Assembly: GCA_030374805.1 (NCBI GenBank)
Contig: JARGSG010000012.1
Location: forward strand, 310,001-374,000
Source of the DNA: Gracilaria gracilis
Lineage: Eukaryota; Rhodophyta; Florideophyceae; Gracilariales; Gracilariaceae
Length of the DNA: 64,000 nucleotides
Reading direction: 5' to 3'
The notes beneath the pieces are model-generated. The model made no database searches, was not told where the DNA came from, and saw nothing but the letters and a program-made list of their open reading frames with translations. The position numbers were made by a program, and so were the translations under genes. The number at the start of each line of letters is the position of its first letter. Position 1 is the first letter of the stretch. Positions 24,318-34,702 of the stretch are shown piece by piece.

Positions 24318-24723
24318 AACGCGAAAGGATATAGAGCACTTCTTCGGAGCGCTACAGGGACGCTTCAAAGTGCTCAGGCACAAACTGTTCGAGTGGAGTG
24401 ACGAAAAGATTATTCTCATAAGTCAGGTATGCGTCATAATCCACAATATGTTGGTAGATTTAGACCTCAAAGGAGAACTGAGAGGTGAAACGGATGAAAA
24501 CGGAGAGGCTATCAGCGTCATTGAGGAGTTCGCTGACGAAGCACAGGATTCGGATGATGTGGAAGCGCAGAACAACGGCGAGGAAGACAACACAGAGACG
24601 AACAACGTTGGCCTGACTTCTTTACTAGAGCAATATGATCTCGTTACGAATGAGCATCAACATCATCAACTAAAACAGGCCCTCACCAACCACTTATGGG
24701 CAAGAAGAGGGTTCACGACTTAA
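24318..24723 (+). pseudogene. Harbinger transposase, 3' portion
   Basis: C-terminal part of the transposase whose 5' part ends at 5241. Without the LTR insertion and one GAAGG copy, the codons on both sides stay in phase (KAQEG then TRKDIEHFFGALQ). This shows the insertion hit a coding exon. The block DIEHFFGALQGRF carries the third catalytic residue, Glu. Downstream come the family helices (VCVIIHNMLVD), an acidic stretch and a natural stop at 24721-24723. Confidence 0.88.
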
Positions 24724-24739
24724 CACAGTGCGAGAAAGA

Positions 24740-24772
24740 GGCGTCTACGGCGCCTGCGGCGCCGTAGACGCC
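24740..24772. repeat. Perfect 15-bp inverted repeat between convergent Harbinger genes
   Basis: GGCGTCTACGGCGCC and its exact complement are separated by TGC. A second, smaller hairpin (CTGGGGT...ACCCCAG) follows at 24781-24797. Both lie in the 129-bp gap between the two convergent stop codons and could form 3'-end structures. The function is a guess. Confidence 0.75.
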
Positions 24773-24852
24773 ACGAGCGGCTGGGGTTCCACCCCAGACC
24801 CCGCTCCTAGCGGAGAGCTCCGAAATGTGAGGTTTCGTCTCTTTTTCCTCTT

Positions 24853-25832
24853 TCATGCGTCATCTTTGACTCCGGAACGAGTGAGAATGGACACCACTTC
24901 AGGCTCTGCAGTTGAGTGATCTATATCATCCTCCTGCTCAGCATTTTGAATGTAGCTGCCATCAGTAAACTGGTAGGAGGACGTATTCCCAATGCGATGG
25001 GAAATATTATTCGCCCTTTCCTCTGAATCACGCGTCGCATTGACGTCACTCGCATTACTGCATGAAACCTCAAAACCCTCCAAGAATGCGGCTTTTCTCA
25101 TTAGATCCTCAAGTTTTCTGTTCGTTTCGGCAGGAGTCAAGCACATTCGGTGCAAAATCTTTAACTGCAATGCAATTGAAGCTGCCATCTTCTTGTTTTC
25201 GGCAGATCCGCGAAGGCTTGCGGTCATAGCGTCCATACTTTTGGCAACTTTCGATAGGTTTTGTTCCACTTTTCTTCTGCTTTGCGCTTTTTTGCGCCTG
25301 TCGGGCGACACGAGGCAGGGCTTGACATTGAAATATTCGCTGCACTCTCTTCCTCTGATGCGCTTTCGTTCGCGTTGTTCTTGGGTTTATACCCGGGGGC
25401 GGTGTGCGAACTGCCTTAAATATGCCCAGAAAATTTTGGGCATGACGAAAAAAGTTCTATGGCTGACACAAATCGATTGACACCAGGTGTTAGCAGTTCC
25501 TCTTTACACTTAATCTTGTTGTTGTTCTGGTACAAGATCATGATGTTTTTTACCGTGTCTTTCTCAGATTTTCCTGAGAGAATTGATGATCTGTACAGCT
25601 TTTTTGCAGCCAAATACGTTTGGGCTGTTTGCGCTACAGTCGTTCATCGTGAGCCAGAAGTACTTTGCACACGAGGTCGAGTGCACTCTGGTTGTTTGGC
25701 ATATGTGGTTACTACGGCTTTCTAGAATGATTCAACATTTTGCTCAAAGACTGTTTGGGAGGCGGACATGCATGAACGGGCTAGTGCGAGGTCTTCATTG
25801 GGCGTGAAATTGGGTCTCCTGGTGCTATCCAT
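24853..25832 (-). pseudogene. Harbinger MYB/SANT-like DNA-binding protein, degenerate
   Basis: Second gene of PIF/Harbinger elements, a trihelix/MYB-like protein that in this family helps the transposase reach the nucleus and bind the element ends. The start ATG at 25832 gives MDSTRRPNFTPNEDLALARS, typical of the MYB-like domain start. Later segments show the conserved SGKSEKDTVKNIMILYQ helix and a C-terminal coiled coil around the KVEQNLSKVAKSMDAM block. Breaks: TAG and TGA codons at two expected Trp positions, another TAG near 25416, and a frameshift near 25300. A short intron with a CTAAC-like branch site could lie near 25450-25510, so some apparent stops there may be intronic. Confidence 0.72.
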
Positions 25833-26136
25833 GTTCAAGCTGGTCGTAGTGGCACGATGGAGAAAGCAGGTCACGAGAGAGAAGGAAAGCATGGTTGCAT
25901 GCACTTGGGAAGATTGGCGGCGATTGAGTGTTTCCGTTTGGACTTGGCGCCAAATGGTACAAGTGACAAGAGGTGAACGTGGCAGATTATGAATGGTCTA
26001 TGAGGTTAGGTGGCGACCCAAATTGCTGGCTAAATTTGCTCGAGAATAGCAAGTAGTTTAGGTCGGAACCTAAAATTTATAGGTTTTGGCCAGTTGATAG
26101 GGTTGCGTTTTTGGACGCTCACCCAAATATTTGGGT

Positions 26137-26161
26137 TTTTGGGTCCTTGATAGAGATGCTC
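26137..26161 (-). repeat. Harbinger right terminal inverted repeat
   Basis: Read on the minus strand it starts GAGCATCTCTATCAAG, then GACCCAAA. The TTA duplication follows at 26162-26164. The 300 bp between the MYB gene start and this end are AT-rich and non-coding. Confidence 0.88.
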
Positions 26162-26430
26162 TTAGTCATCTAAATCTAATGTATGTTTAGTCAGGAGGCG
26201 CATTGCAAGGGCGCAGGTGCACAAAGGCATATAACTCCTGCTTTGCACGGTTACGTCGTAACAAAGCAGGAGGTCTATTATTTACACAATTGTTTACGGT
26301 AGATCGTGCGGTCAAATTCTAAGATACAACATACCTACAGGCAGACAATTCTTGGCATTGGTCGCGCGCAATGTGTTAAAGTGTAAAGATTGGGTTGTTG
26401 AGCGTGCAGGTGGTAGAAGCGCGGCAGCAC

Positions 26431-26453
26431 GCTCCGCCCCTTCGGGGCGGAGC
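26431..26453. repeat. Perfect 10-bp stem hairpin
   Basis: GCTCCGCCCC and its complement around a TTC loop. Another near-perfect palindrome (TACTACGCA/TGCGTAGTA) lies at 26599-26617. They may be remains of a small inverted-repeat element. Confidence 0.6.
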
Positions 26454-26766
26454 ATGTGCGCAAACGATGGCGGCCCGAGGCAGCGCGCCCCAGGCGATGC
26501 TACAATGTAGCGAGCGGGGTAGGACTGAGGGGATGACAGGAATGCTCGCTGCCCTCCGTCCGCGAGGCCGCCGGCCGAGTGCAGTGCAATTTATTCGTTA
26601 CTACGCACTGCGTAGTACGCAGGCTACGGAGCACGGCACACACGTGCCACGCATACGTGGCCACATGTGGCGCTTCTACCTTGCACGAGGCACTCCGGTA
26701 TTAGCAGTTTACAGACCTTTGTCCAATAATATGGCTGGCTTATGTCTTCTATGACGTAAGCAAACC

Positions 26767-26810
26767 GTCCCAAAAGGGTTAAAGACGGGTCCCAAAAGGG
26801 TTAAAGACGG
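26767..26810. repeat. 22-bp tandem duplication
   Basis: Two exact adjacent copies of a 22-bp unit that begins GTCCCAAAAGGG. Confidence 0.85.
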
Positions 26811-28486
26811 CATATGGACCAACATACAATTGCGAAAAAGTGACCTCTGCTTCCCTGGGTCAAACTAACTATTGAAGGCCGAGTGGAAATTCCGACAGCA
26901 AGGGAACAAATGTAGCGAACAGCACGGCAGTGATGTAAGGTTATTTGCGATGCGGCGAGCAGTTGGCTCAAAGGCTAATTCACATGCTTCAAGGTGCAAA
27001 TTGCATGCATCAACGGCGCCGCATGGGCGATATCAGTGAAAATGTAAAACTTATGTGGGGTAGAGATAGATACGTGATGCAAATGTGTTGTGCGTTGCAG
27101 TCACGATTGTTTGATTCAAGGCGGCAAGCGGCGCTTGGCGTTCGAATTGTTGCATTTTTGTGCATTAGGAGACACATAATTGAAGGGAGATAATTGAACA
27201 ATGTTTGCGCACGTCAAATGGGCGGGGCGCCCCACAAAGGTAGATCGACGGTGAGGAGCTGCACGGTGTCCGTCTGGCAGAGGGAGAGGGAGAGAGAGAG
27301 CAGAGCAGAGAGTGACACAGCGCTGCATCATGCAGATGCACGACGAGCAAGCGCGAGAGCGGCGCGGTAAGTTAAGTTATGTAAGCCTGTGCGCTTGCGG
27401 CGCTTGCGGCGTGGGCGGCGGGCGGCGGGCGGCGGGCGGCGTGTGGGCCACGTGAAAGCGGCGGCGGGTGCGGACAAGCGCGCAGTTTGGCGCCATGTGA
27501 TCAACAAGGCGGTACAGTAGCACCAAACACGCGCCGATACGCAACGCGCGGCCAGCAGCGCGCGTGCGCGCGCGCGCGCCGCTCGCGACCGCACAGTGGA
27601 AAGCGCGCGCGCACGCACACGCGGCAGACGCGTCACGGGCGGCGCGCGCGACGTGTCCGCGCGCACGCCGCGCGCCGCGCGCCGCGCGCCGCGCTGACGT
27701 GTCCGCGCGCGCAGCCGGAAAGCGCCGCGTGTGGCGCGCGCGTGCGTCGCGCTCGCGCGTCCAATCGAAGCGCGTTGCGCGCGCGCCGCGCTGCGCACAC
27801 GCGTCGCTTCTTCCACGTGCACAGCGCTGGTGCGCCTGCCGCCGCACCTGCCGTCGTGACGCGTCCGCGCGCCCGTGCGCCCGTCCTTTCCCGCTTAATT
27901 AGCCGCACCCAACCAAATGTGCCCTCCCTCTCACGCTGTCCGTCCACCCTTACCCCCCCTTCCTTCCCCCCCTTTCCCCCCCCGCCCCCCCCCCTTCGCC
28001 CGTCCCATATCCCCCCCACCCACCGCCTCCGCCTCCCGCTTCTCGCCTCCCCCCCAAACTCCCCCCACCCCCGTTCTGTACCAACATGTCGCAGTCTCCC
28101 CGTCGCGCATGATTCATGCCGCCTGTACATCATCCGCCCGCCTGTCGCCCACGCTCCGCATCACTTCCAACATCCCCATTCCACATCCGCATCCGCTGCT
28201 GCCGCCGCCGCCGCCGCCGCAACCCTCGTTAACAGACGCCCTGCTCCCGCCCCCCACCGCGCTTGGCATGCACTCCTCCCCGCTAACTCCGCCCCCCTCT
28301 ACCGACCCCGCCGCCGCCGCCACCACCACCACCTTGCGCGCCGCGCGCCGTCTCTCCGCCTCCCAACTGCAGCCGCAACCGTTACCATCGCCGCTCCCCG
28401 CGCAACAGCCGTCGCAATCCACCGCCGCGCCGCCGCGCCCGTGCAGCCCGCCGTCGCCGCCGCCGCCGCGCGGCCTTCAATTCACC

Positions 28487-30058
28487 ATGTCCTCCACGCG
28501 CCGAAAAAACGACCGCCATTTGGGCGCGCCGGCGCGCGCGTCGCGTCCGACCAACCCGTCCGTCGCGTCGCTGTCGGAGCGCATCGGCCGCCGCGAGCAC
28601 GCCAGCCGCGCGCAGATCGCAAAGCGACTGCGCGGCGCCCACCCCATCGCCTCCTCCTCCGTGTCGTCGCTCACGGAGCTGGCCGCCTCGCAGCACCCTT
28701 CTGTCAGCGCCGCCGCCGCCGCCGCGCATGCGTCCGCGCTGCGCCGACACCGCCGCCGCGCCTCCGAGTCGGGCGTGCCCGCCACGTACTTGTCGCACCA
28801 CAAGCGCGCGCACTCCCCGCCGCAGCAGCAGCAACAGCAGCAGCTCAACGCGTCCGCGCCCGTGCCGCTCAATACGCGCCGCTGCCCGCTGGAGCTGCAC
28901 CACTTCACGCTCAACAAGATGCTGGGGTCCGGCGGCACCGCCACCGTGTTTCGCGCAGAGGTTGTGCCCGAGTCGCTGGCCGCTTCGTACATTGCGCCCA
29001 ACGAGCTGGCGCTCAAGGCCGTGTCGAAGAAGGGCCTTACGCGACGCGCGCAGCACTACTTGGCGAGGGAGATTGCCATTCATCGCAATTTGGAACACCC
29101 CAACATTGCTGCCTTGTACGAGGTGTTTGAAGACTCTGCTGGCATTTATCTTGCCATGGAGCTGTTGAAGGGCAATGATTTGTACACCGCTCTCAAGAGG
29201 GAGCGCCGCGGCTTTCCAGAGCCTCTTGCCTTGCAAATATGCGCCCAGGTGCTGGACGCCTTGCGCTACATGCATTCGCTTGGCTACGCGCATCGCGACG
29301 TCAAGCCGGAGAACATCATGTTCACGGAAAAGCCCTTCTACGCGGATGGCAAACTGGCGCCAGTCAAGCTTGTCGACTTTGGCTTGGCGAGTGCACGCGA
29401 CCCGAACGCGTCGGAAAAGGAGAAGCTCAGCTCTGAAAAGTGCGGCACTGTGCGCTATGCCGCGCCGGAAATCGTTACCGAGACTGCCTATGTTCCAGAG
29501 CTTTGCGACATTTGGAGTGTGGGCATTGTGCTCTACTCAATTATCGCGCATCGAAACCCGTACACCGGACGTACGGAGAGAGAGGTGTTGCAACAGATTG
29601 CAAACACCCCGCTTTCGTTCAACTCTCCCGAGTGGGAGCGAGTGAGCAATGACACCAAGCAGTTCATTGGAGCTTGTCTTTCTCTCAAGCCTTCCGACCG
29701 ACCGAATGCAGCGCGCGCGTTGGAAGAGGTGAATCGAATCAGCAACATGCTCGCTGACAGGCAGGTGGGTGATTCATTTACAAGCAAGGATCACCCCACT
29801 CACATGCGTTCATCTGGCAAGAGACGCCAGCAAGAAATGTTTCGGGAAGATGTCTCTGGCTTCTCCAGCCATGTCACTCCGGACAGCAGCGCAAGTAATA
29901 GTCGTCGCCGTGATGGTTCCAGTGGTGACGCCAATGACTCGTCGCCGAGCAACAGCGGCGACGGCAGTGCGCATCCAACAAACTTTTTGGATGGTCTATT
30001 AGCCTGGTTCAGTGGTGGATCCACACCGGAGAGAAACGGTTCTGACAACCCGCAATAG
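28487..30058 (+). CDS. CAMK-like serine/threonine protein kinase
   Basis: Phosphorylates Ser/Thr on protein targets. From the chosen ATG (good context, CACCATG) the protein is 523 residues. A basic, low-complexity N-terminal region with Ala and Gln runs covers about 1-135. The kinase domain covers about 140-425: Gly loop GSGGTATVF near 147, ATP Lys in LALKAVSKK, catalytic HRDVKPEN near 268, DFGLA near 297 and APE near 325. A Ser/Asn/Gly-rich tail follows. All catalytic residues are present, so the enzyme should be active. The fold most resembles CAMK-group kinases; no calmodulin site is evident. Open frame continues upstream with ATGs at 28268, 28109 and 27917, but that stretch is C-rich and proline-loaded, so I treat it as leader with some doubt. 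Single exon. Confidence 0.85.
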   Translation: MSSTRRKNDRHLGAPARASRPTNPSVASLSERIGRREHASRAQIAKRLRGAHPIASSSVSSLTELAASQHPSVSAAAAAAHASALRRHRRRASESGVPATYLSHHKRAHSPPQQQQQQQLNASAPVPLNTRRCPLELHHFTLNKMLGSGGTATVFRAEVVPESLAASYIAPNELALKAVSKKGLTRRAQHYLAREIAIHRNLEHPNIAALYEVFEDSAGIYLAMELLKGNDLYTALKRERRGFPEPLALQICAQVLDALRYMHSLGYAHRDVKPENIMFTEKPFYADGKLAPVKLVDFGLASARDPNASEKEKLSSEKCGTVRYAAPEIVTETAYVPELCDIWSVGIVLYSIIAHRNPYTGRTEREVLQQIANTPLSFNSPEWERVSNDTKQFIGACLSLKPSDRPNAARALEEVNRISNMLADRQVGDSFTSKDHPTHMRSSGKRRQQEMFREDVSGFSSHVTPDSSASNSRRRDGSSGDANDSSPSNSGDGSAHPTNFLDGLLAWFSGGSTPERNGSDNPQ

Positions 30059-31143
30059 GCCTGCATTGAAACGTCTTCGTCTTGTTCTGATATTCATCCC
30101 TTTTTACATACATCTTATACTTATGTTTACATATACCAGTACATATACATTCACACACACAAACACACACTTAAACACACACTTATCACATACAATCAAC
30201 AAAACTTGTTTGCTGGCACAGCGCTATGCCGCCATCTTCCATTTCCGTTTTGAGATGGTGAATTGAGAGGAGAGGACCTCCGCAAACTTGTGTGTACCAA
30301 CGGTATACATGCGCACGATCAAAGGCAGGACGAGTTCTAGTGTACTCTACCGGTTCTTCGCCGCTGCCGCTCTACTGGTACTGGTACTGGTACAGTACCC
30401 AGCAAATAACCTTGACGCGTCAGTATCGCTGTTAGCCACCCAAAGTTGCAACCATTCTGATAGGGATGGAGCAGGAAAGCGTAAGTTCTATGGCACCCCC
30501 AAGGCTTTCCACCCTTGTTCCAACAAGGCACACGTCCTGCTCTATACTGGTACACGACACGAAATGACTTGTACAAATAAAAGCACAAGCCCGAAAACGT
30601 TCTGGTCAAATCAGGTTGCCAACACGTGAATTACAACCGTCGGACATTTCCCTTGCTGCTGCTGGAGAAGCGTGCCACCGGGAGCAAAAAAATGGAGCAC
30701 CGTTCATGGAAGGCGTTGCGCCATTGCTCGGAGGAAAAAGGGCAATGCTGAATCATTCAGCGCAAGTGGTCAGGCAAGTGGCAGCAGAGCGCTCACAGAC
30801 AAGTTGTGATCAAGCGGTGGGGAGCCGTAGATACAGTAGATAGATTCGGGGGTTTGTGCAGGTGGGCATGTTTCTTTTCTGCTCAGCGAGATTTAGCTTT
30901 GCTGTCGGCTCCCTGTGGAAGGTGAAGATTCGCGTGTGTGTCAGGTGTAGCTGCTCTAAATGCATATGCACAAGAGTCTCGTGCGTATTGGCATAAAACT
31001 AAAAACTGGTGTGATTCTCCGAGCGCACGACGGCGTCGCGGAGAAGCTCAGAAACGAACATTTCGTGCGTATCTCTCTATAAACCCACAAGCGCGTGAGG
31101 TGGCTGGGCATCATTGGCTTGTGATGATGAAGAACAACTTGGT
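30059..31143. other. Convergent intergenic region
   Basis: 3' ends of the kinase and methionine aminopeptidase genes. It contains CA-rich runs (30140-30190) and a GGTACT tandem run near 30375-30396. A 113-codon frame at 30288-30629 owes its hydrophobic stretch to that repeat and is not called. Confidence 0.5.
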
Positions 31144-32277
31144 CTAGCTGTCGTTCTCCCACCAGAATTTTGGCCCGTCCGGCAAACGCGCAGTGAGAAC
31201 TTCGAAACCGTTGTCCGTTACTAGCACGGTGTGTTCAAACTGTGCGGAGCGACTGCCATCGGCTGTGACGGCAGTCCAATTGTCCGGCCAAGTGTCGTCT
31301 CGCCAGCCGCCAGCGTTGATCATAGGTTCGATAGTGAAACACATACCGGCTTTGCACATGCCAACAGCCCTATTCTTCTTGTAGTGCGGCACGTTTGGGG
31401 CGGTGTGAAACTGTTGTCCGATTCCATGGCCGCAGTAACTGCGCACGACGGAGTGCCCGTTTGCTTTGACAAGTTTCTCAATGTGAGCGCCAAACTCACG
31501 GAATAGGACGCCGGGCTTGACTCGTTTGATGGCGGCCCACATGGAGTCGTGCGCAGAGCGAATGAGGCGCTTGTCTTGCTGGGAGACGTTGCCAATGCAT
31601 ATTGTTTCGTTGAGGTCGCCGTGATAGCCGCCATGATACAGGGTAATGTCAATGTTTAGAATGTCGCCGTCTTGAAGGGGCCGTTGGTCTGGAATTCCGT
31701 GACAGATGACCTCGTTGACGCTAGTGCAGCACGCCTTTGGAAAGCCGTAGTAGTTTAAAGGGCTAGGGTATGAATGCCTGTCAATGCAGGCGGCGTGGAC
31801 GATTTGATCGATTTGCTCGGTGGTGACGCCCACTTTGGCGGCGTTGACGGCAATATCAAGCACCTCTCTCGCCAAGCGACACACTTTTCGCATGGCGGCA
31901 ATGGCGGTGTGATCCAAAATACAAAAGTTGGTACTGGTTCGATTAAACTTCTCTTCGCTGCGCGGGATGCCGTCGAGCGCGTAGTCGGGCTTGACGATGG
32001 AGTCGGGCACGGTTCGCAACGGCATGACAAGCTCGGCGGCTCGCAGCTGGCCCGTGTAGTGGTAGGTGGCGAAGGCAGCGCGGCGGCGCTTGGCGGAAGG
32101 GTCCATGGCACGAGGGAGGGCGGAGCCCTTGTGCAGCTGCTTGTGCACGGGCCATGAGGCGCGGAAGCACTCTTGGGAGCAGAAGAAGCTCTCGGAGACG
32201 AGGTCGATTTCGAGCTTGACGCAGGTGGGACAGCGTAGCTTGGCGTCCTCTTGGCAGCTTTGAGACGCGCACAGCAT
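31144..32277 (-). CDS. Methionine aminopeptidase type 1, with N-terminal zinc finger
   Basis: Removes the initiator Met from nascent cytosolic proteins when the second residue is small. 377 residues, close to yeast Map1. Residues 3-49 form a Cys/His-rich MYND-like zinc finger (C-x-x-C spacing, final His near 45-49), the ribosome-docking part of eukaryotic type 1 enzymes. The pita-bread catalytic domain covers about 115-370, with the five metal ligands Asp210, Asp221, His284, Glu317 and Glu348 in the expected motifs (NIDIT, DLNET, GHGIG, TIEPM, FEHT). The start ATG at 32277 precedes the zinc finger directly. The gene is head to head with the RBM39-like gene, 348 bp apart. Single exon, apparently complete. 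Confidence 0.95.
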   Translation of the reverse strand: MLCASQSCQEDAKLRCPTCVKLEIDLVSESFFCSQECFRASWPVHKQLHKGSALPRAMDPSAKRRRAAFATYHYTGQLRAAELVMPLRTVPDSIVKPDYALDGIPRSEEKFNRTSTNFCILDHTAIAAMRKVCRLAREVLDIAVNAAKVGVTTEQIDQIVHAACIDRHSYPSPLNYYGFPKACCTSVNEVICHGIPDQRPLQDGDILNIDITLYHGGYHGDLNETICIGNVSQQDKRLIRSAHDSMWAAIKRVKPGVLFREFGAHIEKLVKANGHSVVRSYCGHGIGQQFHTAPNVPHYKKNRAVGMCKAGMCFTIEPMINAGGWRDDTWPDNWTAVTADGSRSAQFEHTVLVTDNGFEVLTARLPDGPKFWWENDS

Positions 32278-32625
32278 GGCTCGTTCGGCGGGGGCAAGGA
32301 GGGGGAGGCGTTGAGCTGCGCAGCCGCTTCTTCTCGTATGGGAAAGTTGTGAGTCTACAACGGACGAAGCTGAACGAAGCGCGTGCGTGGCCGGTCGGCA
32401 CGACGAGGGAGAAGCGGCGCACGCTCATCATCATCACGCATGGCGCACGGCGTCGCGCTGGCGCTGTGAAAGCGAAAGCGCCCAATTACGCAATTACGAC
32501 GCGCACGGCGTAATTACGGCAGCCGCGCAACGCCACGCCCATCTGCCGCGCGTCGATGGACGCGTACGAAAGCGGCGCGCGCGCGCGCGCACCGCCGCAG
32601 CCGCCGCCGCCGCGCGCACTCCCAA
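32278..32625. promoter_or_regulatory. Putative bidirectional promoter, MAP1 / RBM39-like
   Basis: 348 bp between two divergent start codons, with CGCG-rich runs. No specific motif is assigned; the shared promoter is inferred from position alone. Confidence 0.4.
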
Positions 32626-32727
32626 ATGCTCACCGAAGGGCACCGCTCTCCAAGCGCGGCGCGCGCTGCGTCGCGCGCTGCGTCGCGCGCGTCGCCGCCG
32701 CCGCCGGCAGCGCCGGCAGCGACGGCA

Positions 32728-32764
<37 letters not shown>

Positions 32765-34650
32765 GCGCCAAGCGCCCATCGCGGCGCGCGCGCTCGCGCG
32801 ACAGCTCGCGCTCCACGCCGCGCCGCGAGCGCACGTCGCTGCTACGCCGGCGCCGCCGCTCGCCGACGCCCAGCAGCTACGACAGCTACGACTCGTCCGA
32901 CTCGGAGTCGTTCTCCAGCGGCAGCGCCGGCAGCCGCAGCGCCAGCCCGCGCCGCGCGCGCTACTCGCGCTCGCCGTCGTCATACAGCCGCAGTCGCAGC
33001 CGCAGCCGCAGCGCGTCGCCGCGCGGCGGCAGCGGCGGGCGGCGTCGCCGGCGTCGCCGCGCGTACTCGCCGCGCGGCGGCGGCGCGCGGCGCCACGCGT
33101 ATCGGCGGCGACGCTATACGCGCACGCCGCCGCCGCGGCGCGCGCGCGATCGGTCGCCTCGGCGTAAGCGGCCGCGCGCGCCGGCGCGCGGCGAGTACGA
33201 CGCGCGTGGCTGCGATGCGCGCACGGTGTTTGTGTGGCAGCTGGCAAAGCGCGTGTGCGCCGAGGACGTGTTCGACCTCTTCTCGGACGCGGGGCGCGTG
33301 CGCGACGTGCGCCTCGTCATGGATCGCTACTCCAGCCGCCACAAGAGCGCGGGCTACGTCGAGTTTTACGACCAGCGCGCCGTGGAGCGCGCCATCAACA
33401 TGAGCGGCGTCAACTTGTGCGGCGTGCCGGTTGCCGTTCGACGCATCTCGCCGCGCGTCGGCGCTGGCGATGCCGCCGCCGCCGCCGCCGGCGCGCGCGG
33501 CGTGGCGGGCGATGAGCCTTACGCGCGCGAACGGCGGTCGCGCGCGCGCCCACACGAGCGCGCGTATGAGGCGGGCGGCGGCGGCGGCGGCGGCGGCGGA
33601 GTGGCGCCGCCGTCCAACTCGATTGGGTGGTCGACGCGACGGCCCATCCGCAGCACCGTGGACAAGGCGGGCGCGTTGGTGCGCACACCGCCGGCGCCGG
33701 CGCCGCCAGCGCCCACAGGGCTGACGCGCGAACTGGTGTCAATCGACGAGCTGAAGCGGCTGCTCAACCCAAACAAGCTGCCGGTAACGGCAGCAGCCGC
33801 AGCGAAGGCAGGCGCGCCAGCCGACGGCGCGCCGAACGGCGCGCGCGCGGCGCGCGGCGGCGGTGAGGCGACGGCGGCGGACGGCGGCGAGCGAGAGGCG
33901 GGCGGCGCGGACGGGGCGGCGCGGCGCATCTACGTGGGGTCGATTGCATACAACGTGAGCGAGTCGGAGCTGAGGGCGCTGTTCGAGCCGTACGGAAAGG
34001 TGCAGTGGCTGCAGCTGCAGCGCGAGGCGAACGGGCGCTCAAAGGGGTTTGCGTTTGTGGAGTTTGAGCGCGCGGAGGAGGCGCGGCGAGCGCTGCAAAC
34101 GAACGGGGTGGTGGTGGGCGCCAAGGCGCTGACGGTGGCGCTGGCGGCGGCGCAGACGGGGCGCACGGGCGTGGTGGAACGCGTGCCGCTGCCGCTGGTG
34201 GAGGTGGCGGGCGAGATTGACGAGGGCCGCTCAGGCGGGCTGGGGATGAACTGCGCGCAGCGCGTGATGCTGATGCAGGAGCTGTCGCGCGGCGAGACGA
34301 TGGGCAGCAAGCTCAAGGGCGACGTGCACAAGCTGAAGAGCTGCGCGGCGGCGACGCGGTCGGTGGTGCTGAGCAACATGTTCGACCCCGGCGCCGAGCA
34401 GGCCGGCTTCGAGAAGGAGCTGCTGGAAGAGGTGCGCGACGAATGCATGGCAAAGTACGGCAAGGTGGTGCATCTGCACGTGGAGAGCGAGTCGCACGGC
34501 GTGGTTTACTTGAGGTTCAGCAGGGTGGAGGAAGCGGCGCGTGCGCGCAACGAACTGAGCGGGCGCTGGTTTGGCGGCAAGAAGATCGCGGCGGCGTTTG
34601 TGGACGACGCGCTGTACGCGCAGCGCTTTCCCGGCGCGGCGGCGTCGTGA
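32626..34650 (+). CDS. RBM39/CAPER-like splicing factor (RS domain, RRM-RRM-UHM)
   Basis: Pre-mRNA splicing factor of the SF-CC1 family, nuclear, acting with U2AF and SF3B1 at 3' splice sites in known members. 674 residues. An N-terminal Arg/Ser-rich region covers about 45-195, with many RS and SP dipeptides. RRM1 covers about 197-275 (TVFVWQL and AGYVEF as RNP2/RNP1), RRM2 about 431-510 (RIYVGSI, GFAFVEF), and a C-terminal U2AF-homology RRM about 577-660 with the R-W-F loop in SGRWFGGKKI. Ala, Gly and Arg runs come from GC-rich triplet repeats, notably poly-Ala near 35-47 and poly-Gly near 320. The order and the UHM make RBM39 more likely than a generic SR protein. Single exon. Confidence 0.9.
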
Positions 34651-34702
34651 GCGCGCACTAAAAAGGACAGCTGAGGTTGATTGACGGTTTGACTCGTGCA
34701 GC

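Larger units (their letters stand above)
4091..26161 (+). mobile_element. PIF/Harbinger DNA transposon, split by a gypsy insertion
   Basis: Both ends are visible. The left terminus begins GAGCATCTCTATCAAG at 4091, and the right terminus, read on the minus strand from 26161, begins with the same 16 bases; both continue into an ACCCAAA-type motif. Each end is flanked by TTA (4088-4090 and 26162-26164), the TWA target duplication typical of PIF/Harbinger. Without the nested LTR insertion and its duplicated 5 bp the element is about 3.0 kb. It has the canonical two-gene layout: a DDE transposase on the plus strand and a MYB/SANT-like DNA-binding protein on the minus strand, convergent. Both genes are broken, so this copy is non-autonomous now. 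Confidence 0.92.
26165..28486. other. Intergenic, palindrome-rich then extremely CpG-rich
   Basis: No supported gene. 26400-26700 holds several short palindromes. 26767-26810 is a 22-bp tandem duplication. 27410-27880 is dominated by CG/GC alternation. 27930-28080 is a C-rich, purine-poor strand. The last two look like the promoter and 5' leader of the kinase gene rather than coding sequence, although an open frame continues upstream of the chosen kinase start to 27917. Confidence 0.5.

Noticed and set aside
26395-26754. 119-codon frame
   Set aside because: Sits in palindrome-rich intergenic DNA and matches no family.
27487-29130. 547-codon Arg/Ala-rich frame overlapping the kinase
   Set aside because: Shadow of the GC-rich kinase locus in another frame; no domain, and the kinase frame carries all catalytic motifs.
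28382-29293. 303-codon minus-strand frame over the kinase N-terminal half
   Set aside because: GC-rich antisense shadow without domains.
30288-30629. 113-codon frame with a hydrophobic stretch
   Set aside because: The hydrophobic part is a translated GGTACT-type repeat; no other support.
32387-33403. 338-codon Arg/Ala frame across the MAP1/RBM39 gap
   Set aside because: Built from CGN/GCN repeats; overlaps the RS domain of the RBM39-like gene in another frame.
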